In this document: positions 25,310-34,474 of the stretch, piece by piece
How the letters are laid out: each line of letters begins with the position of its first letter
How positions within the stretch are numbered: the first letter of the stretch is position 1
Assembly: GCF_008704935.1 (NCBI RefSeq)
Contig: NZ_CP023692.1
Span: 6,549,501 to 6,613,500, forward strand
Reading direction: 5' to 3'
DNA length: 64,000 nt
From: Streptomyces vinaceus
GTDB lineage: Bacteria; Actinomycetota; Actinomycetes; Streptomycetales; Streptomycetaceae
The notes under the pieces: model-generated
What the model was told of the DNA's origin: nothing
Database searches by the model: none
What the model saw: the letters and a program-made list of their open reading frames with translations, nothing else
Translations under genes and position numbers: made by a program

Positions 25310-26185
25310 ATGCGGTTCCAGTACGACACCATCGGCGAGCGCTTCGTGGAGTCGAAGACCACGGCGGCCTTTGCCGCCGCCGACACCCACACCCTGCTCG
25401 GGGCGCTCGACGCGCTCGGCGGGGTGCACGGGCTCGACACCCTCGACCTGGCCTGCGGATACGGCTACAACACGCGGCTGCTGGCGCGCGGCGGGGCCCG
25501 GCGGGCCGTCGGCGTGGACATCTCGGAGGAGATGATCCGGCTGGCCCGCGCGCACGGGGTCATCGGCGGGGACGGCGTCGGCGCCCTGGAGGGAGCGGTG
25601 GGAGCCGTACGTCCGTCGGGCGCTGCGGCGGCGGCCGGGACGGCGGGTACGGAGGGCACGGCGGTTACCGAGACCACGGCCCGGGGAGCGGGCGGGGGCA
25701 CCGCGACGGCCCCCGCCGTGGAGTACGTCGTCGCCGACGCGACCAAGCTGCCGCAGATGGGCCCCTTCGACCTGGCCACCGCCGTGTACCTGTTCAACCA
25801 CGCCGCCGACCGGTCCGCCCTGCACGCCATGTTCCGGTCGATCCGCGCCAACCTGCGCGACGGCGGTCGGCTGCTGGCCATCGTGCCGAACGCCGGCGCC
25901 TACCCGCACGTCGACTGGTCGCCGTACGGCGTCCGCATCGTCGACCGCGTCGTGGAGGGCGACGCGCCGCTGCTCAAGGCCCAGTTCCTGACCAAGCCGC
26001 CGGCCGACTTCGAGTTCCGCGAGTGGTCGCACGCCGACTTCGCCGAAGCCGCCGTCGAGGCGGGCTTCTCCACGGTCGGCTGGCAGCCGAACCGGACCCC
26101 GCCCGCCGAGGGCGCGCGCGACGAGGAGTACTGGTCGGCCTACCGCGCCTGGCCGATCAGCTCGCTGATGACCTGCACGGCATGA
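25310..26185 (+). CDS. Class I SAM-dependent methyltransferase
   Basis: Rossmann-fold methyltransferase, 291 residues. Motif I is LDLACGYGYNTRLLARGG (about residues 43-60), followed by AVGVDISEEMIRLA (motif II Asp binding the ribose) and motif IV-like PFDLATAVYLFNHAA. Between the second and third strands lies an insertion of roughly 45 residues made almost only of Gly, Ala, Thr and Val (about 85-130), which is not normal for the fold and is probably a flexible loop. GGAAGG lies six bases before the ATG. The substrate is unknown; the neighbours give no pathway. Confidence 0.88.
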   Translation: MRFQYDTIGERFVESKTTAAFAAADTHTLLGALDALGGVHGLDTLDLACGYGYNTRLLARGGARRAVGVDISEEMIRLARAHGVIGGDGVGALEGAVGAVRPSGAAAAAGTAGTEGTAVTETTARGAGGGTATAPAVEYVVADATKLPQMGPFDLATAVYLFNHAADRSALHAMFRSIRANLRDGGRLLAIVPNAGAYPHVDWSPYGVRIVDRVVEGDAPLLKAQFLTKPPADFEFREWSHADFAEAAVEAGFSTVGWQPNRTPPAEGARDEEYWSAYRAWPISSLMTCTA

Positions 26186-26269
26186 CGGCGCGCACGGTCT
26201 GGACGGCCCAAACGACAACGACGGGCCGCACGACAACGACGGCCCCCGCCGCGGCCCGGCGGCCCGAGG

Positions 26270-27178
26270 TCACTCCTCGGCGGCGGACCTGATCAGGTCG
26301 ACGATCCGGTCCCGGGCCGCGCGCCCCTCCGGCACCGGCAGCAGCGGGTACCCGTGCGGCAGTCCCGGCTCCTCGTGGAACTCCACCTCGACCCCGTCCG
26401 CACGGGCCCGGCGCAGCAGCTCCCGGCTGTCGGTGGTCAGCACGTCCCGGGTGCCGGTGAACACCGTCATCGGCGCCAGCGCCGCGAACGAACCGTGCAG
26501 GGGGCTCACCCGCGGGTCGTCGGTGGCCAGGGTGCCCGCGTACAGCCGCCCCGCCTCCAGCAGCCCCGACCGGGCCTGGAACGGGTCGGCCGCCTCGATC
26601 GCCGCCTGGTCGGGGTGGCTCATGGTCAGGTCCAGCCAGGGCGAGATCAGTACGATCCGCGAGGGCTGGTCGCCCGTACGGTCGCGCAGGCGCTGGGCCG
26701 CGGCCAGCGCCAGCCCGGCTCCCGCGGCGTCCCCGATGAGCACCGTGCCGCCGGCCCCGCCGCTCGCGATCAGCCCGCTGAGCAGGTCCGCGGCGACCGG
26801 AACCGTCCGGTCGGCCGTCCCGCGCGGGGCCAGTATGTACGCCGGGACGACGACGCGGGCCCGCGCCTGCGTGACCAGGGTCCGGATCATCGACCAGTGC
26901 GGGCGGACCAGCTCGTCGATGTACCCGCCGCCGTGCACGTACAGCACCTGGGCCGCGGGCTCGATCCCGCGCGGCGAGGCGTCGTACACCGGCCAGGCGC
27001 CGACGAAGGTGCGGGAGACGTCGGCGACGCGTCCCAGCGAGCGCGGCGGCAAGTGCGAGGCCGGCCGGCGGGCCGTCTCCGCCACCCGTGCGCGTACCGC
27101 CTCGGCACTCGCGAACCGTCTTCGCCGCCCCGCCGCGATCAGCGCGACCGAAAGCGCTCTGCTGCGCAGACTCGGCAC
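26270..27178 (-). CDS. Alpha/beta hydrolase fold protein lacking the nucleophile serine
   Basis: Hormone-sensitive-lipase-type alpha/beta hydrolase, about 302 residues. The oxyanion motif HGGGY (VLYVHGGGYIDELVRPHW) and the catalytic acid and His (GTRDVLTTDS, GLPHGYPLLP) are present. However, the nucleophile elbow reads IGDAAGAG instead of GDSAGG: the catalytic Ser is Ala, encoded GCC. It is thus probably not an esterase by the normal mechanism and may be a binding protein or a decayed enzyme. The GTG at 27178 has GGAGGT seven bases ahead and is preferred over 27187. Convergent with the methyltransferase; divergent from tdh. Confidence 0.85.
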   Translation of the reverse strand: MPSLRSRALSVALIAAGRRRRFASAEAVRARVAETARRPASHLPPRSLGRVADVSRTFVGAWPVYDASPRGIEPAAQVLYVHGGGYIDELVRPHWSMIRTLVTQARARVVVPAYILAPRGTADRTVPVAADLLSGLIASGGAGGTVLIGDAAGAGLALAAAQRLRDRTGDQPSRIVLISPWLDLTMSHPDQAAIEAADPFQARSGLLEAGRLYAGTLATDDPRVSPLHGSFAALAPMTVFTGTRDVLTTDSRELLRRARADGVEVEFHEEPGLPHGYPLLPVPEGRAARDRIVDLIRSAAEE

Positions 27179-27393
27179 GCCCCTCACCTCCCCATTCCCT
27201 GCCCCGGCCGCGGGCCCCTGCCCAGGCCACAGCCCTTCACGTGAGGAGCATAGGCGTGAAGCTGGGCTGTCGACCCGCTTAAGAAATCCTCGATGGACTG
27301 ATCACCTCCGCGCTCGGCAGATTGGTGCCTGTCGATACGTCGCACCCGCACCAGTGGTTGCCGCGTCCCCTCCGCATGCCTGGAGCCACGCCC

Positions 27394-28422
27394 ATGAAGG
27401 CACTCGTCAAGCACAAGGCCGAGCCCGGGCTGTGGCTCATGGACGTCCCCGAGCCCGAGTACGGCCCCGGCGACGTGCTGATCAAGGTGCTGCGCACCGG
27501 CATCTGCGGCACGGACCTGCACATCCGCTCCTGGGACGGCTGGGCGCAGGGCGCCGTCAAGACCCCGCTCGTGCTCGGCCACGAGTTCGTGGGCGAAGTC
27601 GCCGCGGTCGGCGCTGACGTACGGGACATCGAGCTCGGCGCGCTGGTCAGCGGCGAGGGCCACCTGGTGTGCGGCAAGTGCCGCAACTGCCTGGCCGGGC
27701 GCCGCCACCTGTGCCGCAGCACGGTCGGCCTCGGCGTCGGGCGCGACGGCGCCTTCGCCGAGTACGTGGTGCTGCCGGCGCAGAACGTGTGGGTGCACCG
27801 GACCGCCGTGGACCTGGACGTGGCGGCGATCTTCGACCCGTTCGGCAACGCCGTGCACACGGCACTGTCGTTCCCGCTGGTCGGCGAGGACGTCCTGATC
27901 ACGGGCGCTGGCCCGATCGGCATCATGGCGGCGGCCGTGGCCAAGCACGCCGGCGCGCGCAACGTGGTCATCACCGACGTCAGCCCCGAGCGTCTGGAGA
28001 TCGCCCGCAAGGCCGGCGCCACGCTCGCGCTCGACGTCTCGAAGGCGACGATCGCCGACGCCCAGGCGCAGCTGGGCCTGCGCGAGGGCTTCGACATCGG
28101 CCTGGAGATGTCCGGCCGCGCCGAGGCCATGCGCGACATGATCGACAACATGACGCACGGCGGCCGGATCGCCATGCTGGGCCTGCCCGCGCAGGAGTTC
28201 CCGGTGGACTGGGCGAAGGTCGTCACCTCGATGATCACGATCAAGGGCATCTACGGCCGCGAGATGTTCGAGACCTGGTACGCGATGACGGTGCTGCTGG
28301 AGGGCGGGCTCGACCTCAGCCCGGTCATCACCGGCCGCTACTCGCACCGGGACTTCGAGGCCGCGTTCGACGAGGCGGCCACCGCCCGCAGCGGCAAGAT
28401 CATCCTGGACTGGACGGCATAA
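27394..28422 (+). CDS. tdh: L-threonine 3-dehydrogenase
   Basis: Zinc-dependent medium-chain dehydrogenase that oxidises L-threonine to 2-amino-3-ketobutyrate with NAD+, 342 residues, the usual length. Catalytic zinc ligands are in CGTDLH and GHEFVGEV, the structural zinc in CGKCRNCLAGRRHLC, and the NAD fold in ITGAGPIGIMAAAV. GYDxE-type specificity block is replaced by ...IYGREMFETWYAM, normal for TDH. GGAG lies eight bases before the ATG. kbl follows 119 bases downstream, so the two enzymes form the threonine-to-glycine route. Confidence 0.96.
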   Translation: MKALVKHKAEPGLWLMDVPEPEYGPGDVLIKVLRTGICGTDLHIRSWDGWAQGAVKTPLVLGHEFVGEVAAVGADVRDIELGALVSGEGHLVCGKCRNCLAGRRHLCRSTVGLGVGRDGAFAEYVVLPAQNVWVHRTAVDLDVAAIFDPFGNAVHTALSFPLVGEDVLITGAGPIGIMAAAVAKHAGARNVVITDVSPERLEIARKAGATLALDVSKATIADAQAQLGLREGFDIGLEMSGRAEAMRDMIDNMTHGGRIAMLGLPAQEFPVDWAKVVTSMITIKGIYGREMFETWYAMTVLLEGGLDLSPVITGRYSHRDFEAAFDEAATARSGKIILDWTA

Positions 28423-28464
28423 GGGCGCTCCGCCCGCCTCCGTCCCACCGAACCATCTCCCTCC

Positions 28465-28506
28465 GGCCGGGCCCCGCCCACCCTCCCCCCTCCGCGGGGC
28501 CCGGCC
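28465..28506 (+). terminator. Strong hairpin in the tdh-kbl gap
   Basis: GGCCGGGCCCCGC (28465-28477) pairs perfectly with GCGGGGCCCGGCC (28494-28506), a 13-bp stem with a 16-base loop. It lies 42 bases after the tdh stop and 35 bases before the kbl ATG, so it can act as a partial terminator, an mRNA-stabilising element, or both. No U-tract. Confidence 0.5.
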
Positions 28507-28541
28507 CCCTTCGTCCGCCGCACAAGGAGAAGCCGAAGCCC

Positions 28542-29750
<1,209 letters not shown>

Positions 29751-29760
29751 GGGCCGCACG

Positions 29761-29778
29761 GGCCGGCGGGAGCCGGCC
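29761..29778 (+). terminator. Hairpin after kbl
   Basis: Perfect 7-bp stem GGCCGGC/GCCGGCC with a GGGA loop, 10 bases after the kbl stop. Confidence 0.5.
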
Positions 29779-29824
29779 GCCCCTGCGGGCCGGGGGGACT
29801 CGCTCCACCTGCGAGAATGGTGAG

Positions 29825-30739
29825 GTGATCGACCCCCGCCGGCTGCGCATCCTGCGGGCCGTGGCGGACCACCGTACGGTGACCGCCGCGGCCGCAGCCC
29901 TGTACCTCACCCCCTCCGCCGTCTCCCAGCAGCTCGCGGCGCTGGAACAGGAGACCGGGCACGCGCTGCTGACCCGCAGCGGTCGCGGCGTACGCCTGAC
30001 GGCGGCGGGCGAGATCCTGCTCGTCCACGCCCACGAGGTCCTCGCCCAGCTGGAGCGCGCCGAGGCCGAACTCGCGGCCTACGCGGGAGGCGCGGCGGGC
30101 GAGGTGACGGTGGCCGCGTTCGCGACCGGCATCGCCGAGGTCCTCGCCCCCGCGATCGCCCGGCTGGCCCGCGAACGCCCGGGCATCCGCCTGCGCGTAC
30201 GGGACGCGGAGGGCGACCAGAGCCTGCCGCTGCTGCTCGACGGCGAGGCCGACCTCGCGCTGGCCGTCGAGTACCGCGGCGCCCCGGGGGCGGACGACGG
30301 CCGGCTGTCGGTGCTCCCGCTGTACGCGGAGCCCTTCGACGCGGTGCTCCCCTCGGGACACCCGCTGGCCGACCTCCCCGAGGTCCCGCTGGCGGACCTC
30401 TCCGACGCGGACTGGGTGGGGCAGTACCCCGGTAACCCGTGCCACGACGTGACCCTGCTCGCCTGCGAACTGGCGGGCTTCCAGCCCCGGTTCGTGCACT
30501 CCTCGGACGATTTCCGCGCCGTGACCGCCCTCGTGGGCGCCGGGGCGGGAGTGGCCCTGGTCCCGCGCTCGGCGCTGCGCGGCATGGACCTCAAGGAGGT
30601 CCAGGTCCGCCCGGTCTCGGGCTCCACCCCCACCCGGAGGGTCTTCGCGGCCACCCGCCGCGGCGCGGAATCCCACCCCCTGATCGCCCCGATCCTGGCG
30701 GCCCTGTCGCGCGAGGCGGGGCGCCTGCCCACGCACTGA
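29825..30739 (+). CDS. LysR family transcriptional regulator
   Basis: LysR-type regulator, 304 residues. Helix-turn-helix at residues 4-60 (LRILRAVADHRTVTAAAAAL, YLTPSAVSQQLAALEQETG), effector domain from about 90. The GTG start is six bases after a -10-like GAGAAT, with only GAG between, so the transcript may be leaderless. It lies downstream of tdh-kbl on the same strand behind a hairpin, and could control them, but gene order alone does not prove it. Convergent with the DeoR gene. Confidence 0.9.
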   Translation: MIDPRRLRILRAVADHRTVTAAAAALYLTPSAVSQQLAALEQETGHALLTRSGRGVRLTAAGEILLVHAHEVLAQLERAEAELAAYAGGAAGEVTVAAFATGIAEVLAPAIARLARERPGIRLRVRDAEGDQSLPLLLDGEADLALAVEYRGAPGADDGRLSVLPLYAEPFDAVLPSGHPLADLPEVPLADLSDADWVGQYPGNPCHDVTLLACELAGFQPRFVHSSDDFRAVTALVGAGAGVALVPRSALRGMDLKEVQVRPVSGSTPTRRVFAATRRGAESHPLIAPILAALSREAGRLPTH

Positions 30740-30768
30740 CGCCTGCCCATGCACCGACGGGGCGGTCG

Positions 30769-31557
30769 TCACACCCTGCGCACGTCCACGCCCGCCGCGT
30801 CGAACTCGGCCGCGACCGCGTCCGACAGCGCCGTGTCCGTGACCAGGACGTCCACCGACCGGGTCGGGCAGATGCGGGCGAAGGCCCGCACCCCGAGTTT
30901 GCTGGAGTCCGCCGCGATCACCACCCGGCGGGCCCGCTCGCACAGCAGGCGGTTCATCGCGGCCTCGTCCTCGTGGCGGGTCGCCGCGCCGTCCGCCGGG
31001 TCGAACGCGTCCACGCCGACCACCGCCGTGTCCATCGTCAGCTGGCCCAGCACCTGCTGCGCCAGCGGGCCCGTCAGCTCGTACGACTGGGGGCGGGCGA
31101 CCCCGCCCGTCAGGACGATCTTGAACTGCGGTCTGATGACGAGCTCGCCCGCGATGTTGAGCGCGTTGGTCACCACCGTCAGCGCGGGCGAGCCCGCCGC
31201 GAGGTCGGGGCGGCCGGCCAGCGCCCGGGCCACCTCCGTGGTCGTCGTACCGCCCGTCAGGCCGATCACCTCGCCGGGGGCGATCAGCTGCGCCACCGCC
31301 TCGCTGATCCGGTGCTTCTCGGCGGCGCGGCGCGAGGTGCGGTAGCGCAGCGGGAGTTCGTAACTGACGCCGTGCACCACCGCTCCGCCGCGCGTGCGGA
31401 CCAGCAGCTGCTGCTCGGCCAGCTGGTCGAGGTCGCGGCGGATGGTCGCGGCGGAGACGCCGAGGGCCTCCGCCGTCGGCTCGACCTCCAGCTCGCCCCG
31501 CTCCACCAGCAGATCCAGCAGCGTCTGCCAGCGCTCCTTGCGGGTCATGGACCCCAC
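30769..31557 (-). CDS. DeoR/GlpR family transcriptional regulator
   Basis: Sugar-phosphate-sensing repressor, 262 residues. N-terminal DeoR helix-turn-helix RKERWQTLLDLLVERGELEV, then ALGVSAATIRRDLDQLAEQ (residues 5-55). The C-terminal sensor has the phosphosugar pocket GLTGGTTTTEVARAL and VVIAADSSKLG. The start is a GTG at 31557 or the ATG three codons later. It is divergent from a SIS isomerase and a class II aldolase with 150 bases between, so it likely represses that operon until a sugar phosphate appears. Confidence 0.92.
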   Translation of the reverse strand: MGSMTRKERWQTLLDLLVERGELEVEPTAEALGVSAATIRRDLDQLAEQQLLVRTRGGAVVHGVSYELPLRYRTSRRAAEKHRISEAVAQLIAPGEVIGLTGGTTTTEVARALAGRPDLAAGSPALTVVTNALNIAGELVIRPQFKIVLTGGVARPQSYELTGPLAQQVLGQLTMDTAVVGVDAFDPADGAATRHEDEAAMNRLLCERARRVVIAADSSKLGVRAFARICPTRSVDVLVTDTALSDAVAAEFDAAGVDVRRV

Positions 31558-31707
31558 GGCGATCGACCCCCTCGGGTGTGCTCCAACGGCCTACGCGTCG
31601 ACATTAACCCAAGAGATCAACCCCTCTGGGTGCTTGAAGTTGCGTGAAAAGGGCCGCTACCTTGCAAGAAACTGCACCGATTGCACCCACCACGCCAGGG
31701 AGCCGGC

Positions 31708-32610
31708 ATGAGCCACGTCGCGTACGAGTTGGGCACGCAGCCCGAGTGCTGGGAGCGGGCCGCCGAACTGGCCCCGTCCCACAGGGCGTTGCTGCCGCGG
31801 CCGGGGGAGCGTACCGCGATCGTCGGGTGCGGGACCTCGTACTACATGGCGCAGGCCGCCGCGGCCCTGCGCGAGGAGATGGGCCAGGGCGAGACCGACG
31901 CCTTCCCCGCCTCCGAGTTCCCCCTGCACCGGCGCTACGACCGGGTCGTCGCCCTCACCCGGTCCGGCACCACCACCGAGGTGCTCGACCTGCTGTCCGG
32001 GCTGCGGGACACGGGGGTGCGCACGACCGCCGTCATCGGGGATCCGGCGACCCCGGTGATGACCCTCGCCGACGAGCTCGTCGTACTCGACTTCGCCGAC
32101 GAACAGTCCGTCGTGCAGACCCGCTTCGCGACCACCGCCCTGACCCTGCTGCGCGCCCACTTCGGCCTCCACACCCCCTCCGTCGTCGCCGACGCCCGCA
32201 CCGCGCTCACCGAACCGCTGCCCGAACAGGCGGCGAGCCGGGGCCAGTTCACCTTCCTCGGCCGCGGCTGGAGCGTGGGTCTGGCGCACGAGGCCGCGCT
32301 GAAGATGCGCGAGGCCTCCCTGTCCTGGTCCGAGTCGTACCCCGCGATGGAGTACCGGCACGGGCCGATCAGCGTCACCGGGCCCGGCACCCTCACCTGG
32401 TCGCTCGGCGAGACCCCGGCAGGACTCGCCGAGCAGGTGCGGGCGACCGGCGGCCAGTGGGTGGGCGGGCACCTCGACCCGCTCGCCGAGCTCGTACGGG
32501 TGCACCGGCTGGCGATCGCCGTCGCGGCCCACCAAGGCCTCGATCCGGACCAGCCGCGGAACCTGACCCGCTCGGTGATCCTGACCGCCGGTGAGGAGGC
32601 GGTCCGATGA
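31708..32610 (+). CDS. SIS domain sugar isomerase/deaminase
   Basis: Double-SIS phosphosugar protein, 300 residues, of the AgaS/GlmS-isomerase kind. First SIS: TAIVGCGTSYYMAQAAAALR, with ALTRSGTTTEVLDLL binding the phosphate. Second SIS: FTFLGRGWSVGLAHEAALKM, then EYRHGPISV, the conserved active-site strand. AGGGAG lies five bases before the ATG. The gene overlaps the aldolase by four bases and is divergent from a DeoR repressor. In AgaS-type pathways the protein deaminates or isomerises an amino-sugar 6-phosphate and the aldolase then splits the ketose; the sugar here is not known. Confidence 0.9.
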   Translation: MSHVAYELGTQPECWERAAELAPSHRALLPRPGERTAIVGCGTSYYMAQAAAALREEMGQGETDAFPASEFPLHRRYDRVVALTRSGTTTEVLDLLSGLRDTGVRTTAVIGDPATPVMTLADELVVLDFADEQSVVQTRFATTALTLLRAHFGLHTPSVVADARTALTEPLPEQAASRGQFTFLGRGWSVGLAHEAALKMREASLSWSESYPAMEYRHGPISVTGPGTLTWSLGETPAGLAEQVRATGGQWVGGHLDPLAELVRVHRLAIAVAAHQGLDPDQPRNLTRSVILTAGEEAVR

Positions 32611-33443
32611 GCCTGGTCCCCGCCGGGACGCTCGTCCTCGACGCGGCCGCCGCGGGCCGCGCCGTCGCCGCGTTCAACATCATCACGCTGGAGCACGCCG
32701 AAGCCGTCGTCGCCGGGGCGGAGCGGGCGGGCCTGCCGGTCATCCTCCAACTGAGTGAGAACGCGGTGAAGTTCCGCGGCGGCCGGCTGCTGCCGATCTC
32801 GCGCGCCGCCGCCGCGTGCGCGGAGGCCGCCGGGGTCCCGGTCGGCCTGCACCTGGACCACGTCAAGAGCCCCGACCTGCTCCGGCAGGCCGCGGACGCC
32901 GGGTTCAGCTCGGTGATGTACGACGCCGCGCAGCTCCCCTACGCGGAGAACCTGGAGGCCACCCGCTCCGCGGCCGACTGGGCGCACGCCAACGGGCTGT
33001 GGATCGAGGCGGAGCTCGGCGAGGTGGGCGGCAAGAACGGCGCCGCGCCGCTGGACCCGCACGCGCCGGGGGCCCGTACGGATCCGGACGAGGCCCGGCG
33101 CTTCGTCGCCGACTCGGGGGTCGACGCGCTGGCCGTGGCGGTGGGCAGCAGTCATGCGATGACCAGCCGCACCGCCGAGCTGGACCACGCGCTGCTGGCG
33201 CGGCTGGCCAAGACGGTGGACGTACCGCTGGTGCTGCACGGCTCCTCGGGGCTGCCGGACGCGGAGCTGGCGGCGGCGGTCGCGGGCGGCATCCGGAAGG
33301 TCAACATCGGCACGGCGCTGAACCTGGCGATGACGGAGGCGATCCGCACCCACCTGACCCCGGCGGACCCCCGCCCGTACCTGACGGCGGCCCGTACGGC
33401 GATGACGGCGACGGCCGCGGCGATGATCGCGGCGCTGAACTGA
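32607..33443 (+). CDS. Class II ketose-bisphosphate aldolase
   Basis: Zinc-dependent aldolase of the FbaA/GatY/KbaY family, 278 residues. Catalytic region VGLHLDHVKSPDLLRQA gives the Asp and a zinc His, SVMYDAAQLPY follows, IEAELGEVGGKNG is typical, and a zinc His lies in LVLHGSSGLPD near residue 210; the phosphate-binding end is KVNIGTALNLAM. ATGA overlap with the SIS gene shows translational coupling. Likely splits tagatose-1,6-bisphosphate or a related ketose bisphosphate into triose phosphates. Confidence 0.92.
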   Translation: MSLVPAGTLVLDAAAAGRAVAAFNIITLEHAEAVVAGAERAGLPVILQLSENAVKFRGGRLLPISRAAAACAEAAGVPVGLHLDHVKSPDLLRQAADAGFSSVMYDAAQLPYAENLEATRSAADWAHANGLWIEAELGEVGGKNGAAPLDPHAPGARTDPDEARRFVADSGVDALAVAVGSSHAMTSRTAELDHALLARLAKTVDVPLVLHGSSGLPDAELAAAVAGGIRKVNIGTALNLAMTEAIRTHLTPADPRPYLTAARTAMTATAAAMIAALN

Positions 33444-33464
33444 CCGCAGCCGGCGCCGCCGCCC

Positions 33465-34295
33465 TCAGCGGGGGGTGAGCCGGGCCCGGTGGCACGTGAT
33501 CGCGTGCCACCGGGCCCGGTCCGGTGTCGCGCCCCGGTCCAGGGTGCGGCGGGCCTCGACCGCGGTGACGTGGCGGTCCGTGGACAGGCACAGGAGGACG
33601 AACAGGTCGGTGTGCCCGGGCTCGGCGGTCTCCTCGTAGTACCACTCGGCCGTGACCGCCCGCGGGCCGGCCAGGAAGGGGCGCTGGAGGAAGTCCTGTA
33701 CGTCGAGGGGGAAGTGCCCGAGCACCCCTTGCGCATCCGGCGGGTCCAGGACCAGCCGCTCCACGGGTGCGCCGGGCCGGCCGGGCGCGGCCGCGCCGCC
33801 GCTGCCCGCCCCGCCCGTCTGCCGAGGCCGCCCGTCGAAGGAGCGGCTCACCAGCGATCCGGGCTCCACCCGGGCCCGCTCGCCCCGGTGCTCCGCCGCC
33901 CTGCCGTCCCGGTACACCGGCTCGACCCGGCACAGCCCCCGGTCTCCCAGCACCAGCGCGAACGGGGCGCGGTCGGTGTAGACCCTGGCCCACCACAGGA
34001 GGGTCCGGCCCGCCTTCTCCAGCGTCTTGGCGCGCACCTCCTGCGGCAGCAACTCCCAGGCCGCCTGGCGCAGGGGGAACGCGGGATCGACGGGCAGCGC
34101 GCCCGGCTCGTGGATCTGCGTCACGCCGGCGGGGCCCTCGTCCTGGCCGGCGGGCAGCCGGTCCCCGGGCAGCCGGTCCCCGGGCAGCCGGTCACGGGCG
34201 GCGGGGAGCTGCTCCCGGGGCCCCGGCGACCGGTCCCGGTGCTCCGGCGTCCGGTCCCGCCCGGCGAATTCCCGCTCCCAGGCCTGCTCGTCCAC
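33465..34295 (-). CDS. Hypothetical protein
   Basis: Not recognised. About 276 residues, soluble, no signal peptide and no membrane helix. An N-terminal part rich in Arg, Pro, Asp and Gly contains three copies of DRLPG encoded by a 15-base tandem repeat (34153-34197). The rest looks folded: WWARVYTDRAPFALVLGDRG, then VERLVLDPPDAQGVLGHFPL and TDLFVLLCLSTDRHVTAVEA. I placed the start at the GTG at 34295, preceded by GGGGGGA; a GTG at 34348 would add 18 residues. It is divergent from the acyl-CoA dehydrogenase and shares the region with the KstR-like palindrome. Confidence 0.7.
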   Translation of the reverse strand: MDEQAWEREFAGRDRTPEHRDRSPGPREQLPAARDRLPGDRLPGDRLPAGQDEGPAGVTQIHEPGALPVDPAFPLRQAAWELLPQEVRAKTLEKAGRTLLWWARVYTDRAPFALVLGDRGLCRVEPVYRDGRAAEHRGERARVEPGSLVSRSFDGRPRQTGGAGSGGAAAPGRPGAPVERLVLDPPDAQGVLGHFPLDVQDFLQRPFLAGPRAVTAEWYYEETAEPGHTDLFVLLCLSTDRHVTAVEARRTLDRGATPDRARWHAITCHRARLTPR

Positions 34296-34406
34296 GTATC
34301 CCCCCGGATCCCCGAACTCTCCTGCGCCGAAGGCCCATTGTGGGTCACGAACCGCAGTCCCGCCGCCGGTCGGCGCAAACGGCGGCCCGCGAGCCTTCCC
34401 CCTTCT

Positions 34407-34420
34407 TGGAACACGTTCTA
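34407..34420. promoter_or_regulatory. KstR-like palindrome before acyl-CoA dehydrogenase
   Basis: TGGAACACGTTCTA fits the KstR consensus TnnAACnnGTTnnA exactly. KstR is the TetR-type repressor of steroid/cholesterol catabolism known from mycobacteria and rhodococci. The site is 55 bases before the acyl-CoA dehydrogenase GTG. No kstR gene is in this window, so the binding protein would lie elsewhere. Confidence 0.55.
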
Positions 34421-34474
34421 CTCTGTGCGCCGCCACCACAGCGACCGGCTGACCGCGAGATACCCGGAGGGGCC

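Noticed and set aside
26212..26242. 13-base direct repeat ACGACAACGACGG as an attachment or recombination site
   Set aside because: It is a short low-complexity repeat in a convergent spacer with no integrase or tRNA nearby.
34153..34197. Tandem 15-base repeat as a regulatory or mobile element
   Set aside because: It lies in frame inside the hypothetical gene, encoding repeated DRLPG, so it is a coding repeat.
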